Assembly: GCA_001796995.1 (NCBI GenBank)
Contig: MGOB01000051.1
Location: forward strand, 45,813 to 54,079
DNA from: Chloroflexi bacterium RBG_16_68_14
Lineage (GTDB): Bacteria; Chloroflexota; Dehalococcoidia; DSTF01; RBG-16-68-14
Direction of reading: 5' to 3'
Length of the DNA: 8,267 nucleotides
The position numbers and the translations under genes are program-made. This document shows, piece after piece, positions 6,595 to 8,267 of this stretch. Positions within the stretch are counted from its first letter, which is position 1, and every line of letters begins with the position of its first letter. Below the pieces are notes generated by a model, which worked only from the letters and a program-made list of their open reading frames with translations, had not been told where the DNA came from and did not search any database.

Positions 6595-6669
6595 GACTCG
6601 TTGCGAAGGACCGCAACGGAGTTGTCCATAGGCCGCCTGGGGGAGCTGGTACCCAGGTGGTTTTCTTTT
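6595..6669 (+). ncRNA. Possible terminated leader or small RNA with two hairpins
   Basis: A transcript from the promoter just upstream would fold into hairpin 1, CGTTGCG / CGCAACG with a 6-nt loop (6599-6618), which can be lengthened by ACT/AGT pairing around a bulged G. Hairpin 2 is the terminator. GGAC (6608-6611) could pair instead with GTCC (6624-6627), which excludes hairpin 1, so two alternative folds exist. This fits either a transcription-attenuating leader of the surface-protein gene or a free small RNA of about 75 nt. I could not match it to a known riboswitch class. The RNA itself is inferred. Confidence 0.3.
6633..6669 (+). terminator. Strong rho-independent terminator in the leader of the surface-protein gene
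   Basis: CCGCCTGGG (6633-6641) pairs with CCCAGGTGG (6652-6660): nine pairs including one G-U, with a 10-nt loop. TTTTCTTTT (6661-6669) follows immediately. Stem, GC content and U-tract all fit an intrinsic terminator on the plus strand. No annotated plus-strand gene ends here: the gene to the left points away, and the next gene starts 180 nt downstream. Confidence 0.7.
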
Positions 6670-6848
6670 GCTGGATCATCCCCGCCTTAGCTCACGGCAG
6701 ATGTGCAATATCAGGCTAGCCGTTGGGTTTATCTAGGCAGAAGAGCCTGAATGCTGGCCACTGTGCTCTGCGGCAGACTCCGGGCGTGGCTGCGCAGGTG
6801 CGGTGAGCCAGTCGAGGGCGCTTGGGCCTAGCGGATAACAGGAGCGTC
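6670..6848 (+). other. Non-coding leader between terminator and surface-protein start, with inverted repeats
   Basis: No convincing promoter or open frame is seen here. It holds a perfect 7-bp inverted repeat, TCAGGCT (6711-6717) / AGCCTGA (6744-6750), then GCCAC (6757-6761) / GTGGC (6786-6790) enclosing TCTG-CGG-CAGA (6767-6777). This suggests a structured 5' untranslated region. It ends with AGGAG at 6840-6844, 4 nt before the GTG start. Confidence 0.35.
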
Positions 6849-8267
6849 GTGGGTCGGATCCGGTATCGATTCCAGCGGCTGCTGCGGCAGGTAGGGCCTA
6901 ACTGGGCGAAGCTTGTCCCCCAAAGCTGGGGGCGAGCGGGGAGCCTTCCGCTGATCGCCATTGCTCTGCTCGTCGTCGCGGTTGCCCTTCTGTTCGCTAC
7001 CCTCAAGCACACGCAGGTGCGGGCTGCCGATACCGGCTTCCTGAATCCCTCCGCCCAGGCGGCCGACACCGGCGGTGACGGCAACGGCTTTGAAACCAAC
7101 CCCACCAACGCCTTCACTGACGGCGCCGGCAACGCCACCAACACCAACGGCGCCGGCGACCGCCACCGCTACTTCGACTACAACATCACCATCCCCGCCG
7201 AAGACGCCATCAACGGCATCGAAGTCCGGCTGGACTGGTGGCTGGACAGTACCGCCGGGACCAGCAGCATGAGCGTGGAGCTGTCCTGGAACGGCGGCAC
7301 CTCCTGGACAGCTGCCCAAACCGACACACAGGAAACCACCGCTGAACACAGCGCCGTCTTAGGTGGCCCCGCTAACACCTGGGGTCGCACCTGGACGCCG
7401 GCTGAACTCAGCAATGCTAATTTCCGGGTGCGCATCACCTCGAACAGTACCAGCGCTTTTCGCGACTTCTTCCTGGACTGGGTGCCTGTCCGGATCACGT
7501 TTGGCCCGGCTCCGACGGTAACGCCGACACCCACCGACACCGCCACGACTACCCCCACCCACACAGCAACGCCGACCGCCACGCCTACCAGTACCTCGAC
7601 ACCCACCGACACCCCCACCGTCACCCCGACACCAACCGATACGCCCACGATCACGCCCACGCCAACGGACACGCCGATACCGACCGCCACGCCTACTGAT
7701 ACGCCTACCATCACTCCGACGCCAACCGACACCGCCACACCTACCAACACACCCACGACGGTGCCCACCGCCACCAACACGCCTACACCAACGCCTACCG
7801 ACACCGCCACGGCGACGGCCACGGCGACGCCTACGCCGCTGCCATCGGTCTTCGTGAACCCGCCCTCTCAGACCGTCTCCACCTCCAGCGCCTCGGTTGA
7901 CATCGCGGTCTCGGGCGTGAACGACCTGGGCAGCTACAACTTCACGCTGACCTGGAACGCACCCATCCTCTCGTTCGTCAGCGTCACCAACGGCACGTTC
8001 CTCGGCTCCACCGGTCGTACCGTGGACTGCCCGGCGCCGGTCACCGGCACCAACAGCGTCACCTTCGGCTGCACCACCACCGGCGCCAACCCCGGCCCCA
8101 CCGGCTCCGGCGTCCTCGCCACCGTCCAATTTACCACCGTCAGCGACGGCACCTCCGCCCTCGCCCTCTCCGGCGTGACCCTGGCCGACACGTCCGGCGC
8201 CGGCATCCCTGTGACGACGACCGGCGGCTCGATCACTTTCCAGTCGCCGACGGCCACGCCCACGGCG
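6849..8267 (+). CDS. Membrane-anchored or secreted surface protein with Thr-Pro linker and cohesin-like domain (3' end outside window)
   Basis: 473 residues are visible and the frame is still open at the right edge. A basic cytoplasmic stub (1-32) precedes one hydrophobic segment (about 33-52), then V-R-A|A (57-60), which could be a signal-peptidase site; otherwise the helix is an anchor. Residues 61-220 form a Gly/Asn/Asp-rich beta-sandwich-like module with ELSWNGGTSWTAA, NTWGRTWTPAELSNANFRVR and DFFLDWVPVRITFG, a pattern typical of extracellular beta modules. A Thr-Pro-Asp linker follows (about 221-331). Residues 333-465 resemble a cohesin-type domain (SYNFTLTWNAPILSFVSVTN, two cysteines, GSGVLATVQF), and a second Thr-Pro linker begins at 466 (SPTATPTA). 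The GTG at 6849 has AGGAG 4 nt upstream; the only other in-frame candidate is TTG at 6822, and an in-frame TGA stands at 6804. Likely role: extracellular adhesion, carbohydrate binding or scaffold. No catalytic domain is visible, though one could follow downstream. Confidence 0.85.
   Translation, partial: MGRIRYRFQRLLRQVGPNWAKLVPQSWGRAGSLPLIAIALLVVAVALLFATLKHTQVRAADTGFLNPSAQAADTGGDGNGFETNPTNAFTDGAGNATNTNGAGDRHRYFDYNITIPAEDAINGIEVRLDWWLDSTAGTSSMSVELSWNGGTSWTAAQTDTQETTAEHSAVLGGPANTWGRTWTPAELSNANFRVRITSNSTSAFRDFFLDWVPVRITFGPAPTVTPTPTDTATTTPTHTATPTATPTSTSTPTDTPTVTPTPTDTPTITPTPTDTPIPTATPTDTPTITPTPTDTATPTNTPTTVPTATNTPTPTPTDTATATATATPTPLPSVFVNPPSQTVSTSSASVDIAVSGVNDLGSYNFTLTWNAPILSFVSVTNGTFLGSTGRTVDCPAPVTGTNSVTFGCTTTGANPGPTGSGVLATVQFTTVSDGTSALALSGVTLADTSGAGIPVTTTGGSITFQSPTATPTA
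7512..7841 (+). repeat. Coding tandem repeat: Thr-Pro-Thr-Asp linker
   Basis: About 110 codons encode almost only Thr and Pro, with Asp, Ala, Val, Ile, Ser or Asn at every few positions. The best-ordered part is five imperfect 10-codon (30-bp) units at 7605-7754, following T-D-T-P-T-(V/I)-T-P-T-P, with units at 7605, 7635, 7665, 7695 and 7725. Third-codon positions vary freely while the amino acids stay fixed, so the repeat is selected at protein level. Such linkers are extended, probably O-glycosylated spacers between extracellular domains. Slippage-driven length variation is likely. Confidence 0.85.

Noticed and set aside
6595..6669. Cyclic-di-GMP (GEMM) riboswitch
   Set aside because: Fragments such as CGCAA and GGCC are suggestive, but the conserved joining sequences and the GNRA tetraloop with receptor arrangement are not seen.
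7512..7841. CRISPR array or satellite-type DNA repeat
   Set aside because: The repeats are short, imperfect, in multiples of three and conserved only at amino-acid level. There are no spacers of regular length and no flanking cas genes.
7178..8263. Minus-strand frames with Val-Gly-Val-Gly repeats and Arg/Gly-rich repeats
   Set aside because: They are the reverse complement of the Thr-Pro linker and cohesin-like coding sequence. The plus frame has a start, ribosome site, membrane segment and domains.

Overview
The window reads as GC-rich bacterial DNA, most likely from the phylum Chloroflexota. That assignment rests mainly on the right-hand gene: a membrane-anchored surface protein with a beta-sandwich ending in a Trp-Gly-Arg-Thr-Trp type motif, a long Thr-Pro-(Thr/Asp) linker and a cohesin-like domain. 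I associate this combination with Chloroflexota extracellular proteins. It is inference, because no marker gene is present. Four of the six genes appear to start with GTG.

Layout. (1) 25-1005, plus strand: an alpha/beta-hydrolase-fold serine hydrolase. (2) 1006-1162: a short convergent gap. (3) 5234 down to 1163, minus strand: a tight three-gene operon. Its order is a 553-aa protein with a C-terminal PEP-utilising swivelling phospho-histidine domain, a 14-helix DHA2-type MFS exporter (start and stop overlap as GTGA), and a 320-aa ATP-grasp PEP/pyruvate-binding domain protein 5 nt downstream. (4) 5235-5470: a gap with the likely operon promoter and an 81-bp MITE-like element that has perfect 13-bp terminal inverted repeats and a perfect 5-bp target duplication. 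(5) 6427 down to 5471, minus strand: an aldo/keto reductase. (6) 6428-6848: a divergent regulatory region with promoter candidates for both sides, a strong intrinsic terminator facing right, and a long leader. (7) 6849 to the right edge, plus strand: the surface protein, incomplete at its 3' end.

How the genes work together. The two PEP-synthase-like proteins look like halves of one phosphotransferase. The ATP-grasp protein would phosphorylate the histidine (His510) on the swivelling domain, and the large N-terminal region of the 553-aa protein would present an acceptor. Joined in the order ATP half then His half, they give the domain order and approximate length of a rifampicin-phosphotransferase-type enzyme. 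As separate subunits they resemble phenylphosphate synthase. The PEP/pyruvate TIM barrel of true PEP synthase is absent. A drug-exporter-type transporter encoded between the halves suggests that phosphorylation and export (or uptake) of one small, possibly toxic or aromatic compound are linked. The aldo/keto reductase lies upstream on the same strand and could belong to the same response, but it has its own likely promoter.

The best candidates for something undescribed are the split phosphotransferase with an interposed exporter, the small mobile-type element beside its promoter, and the terminator-containing leader of the surface protein.
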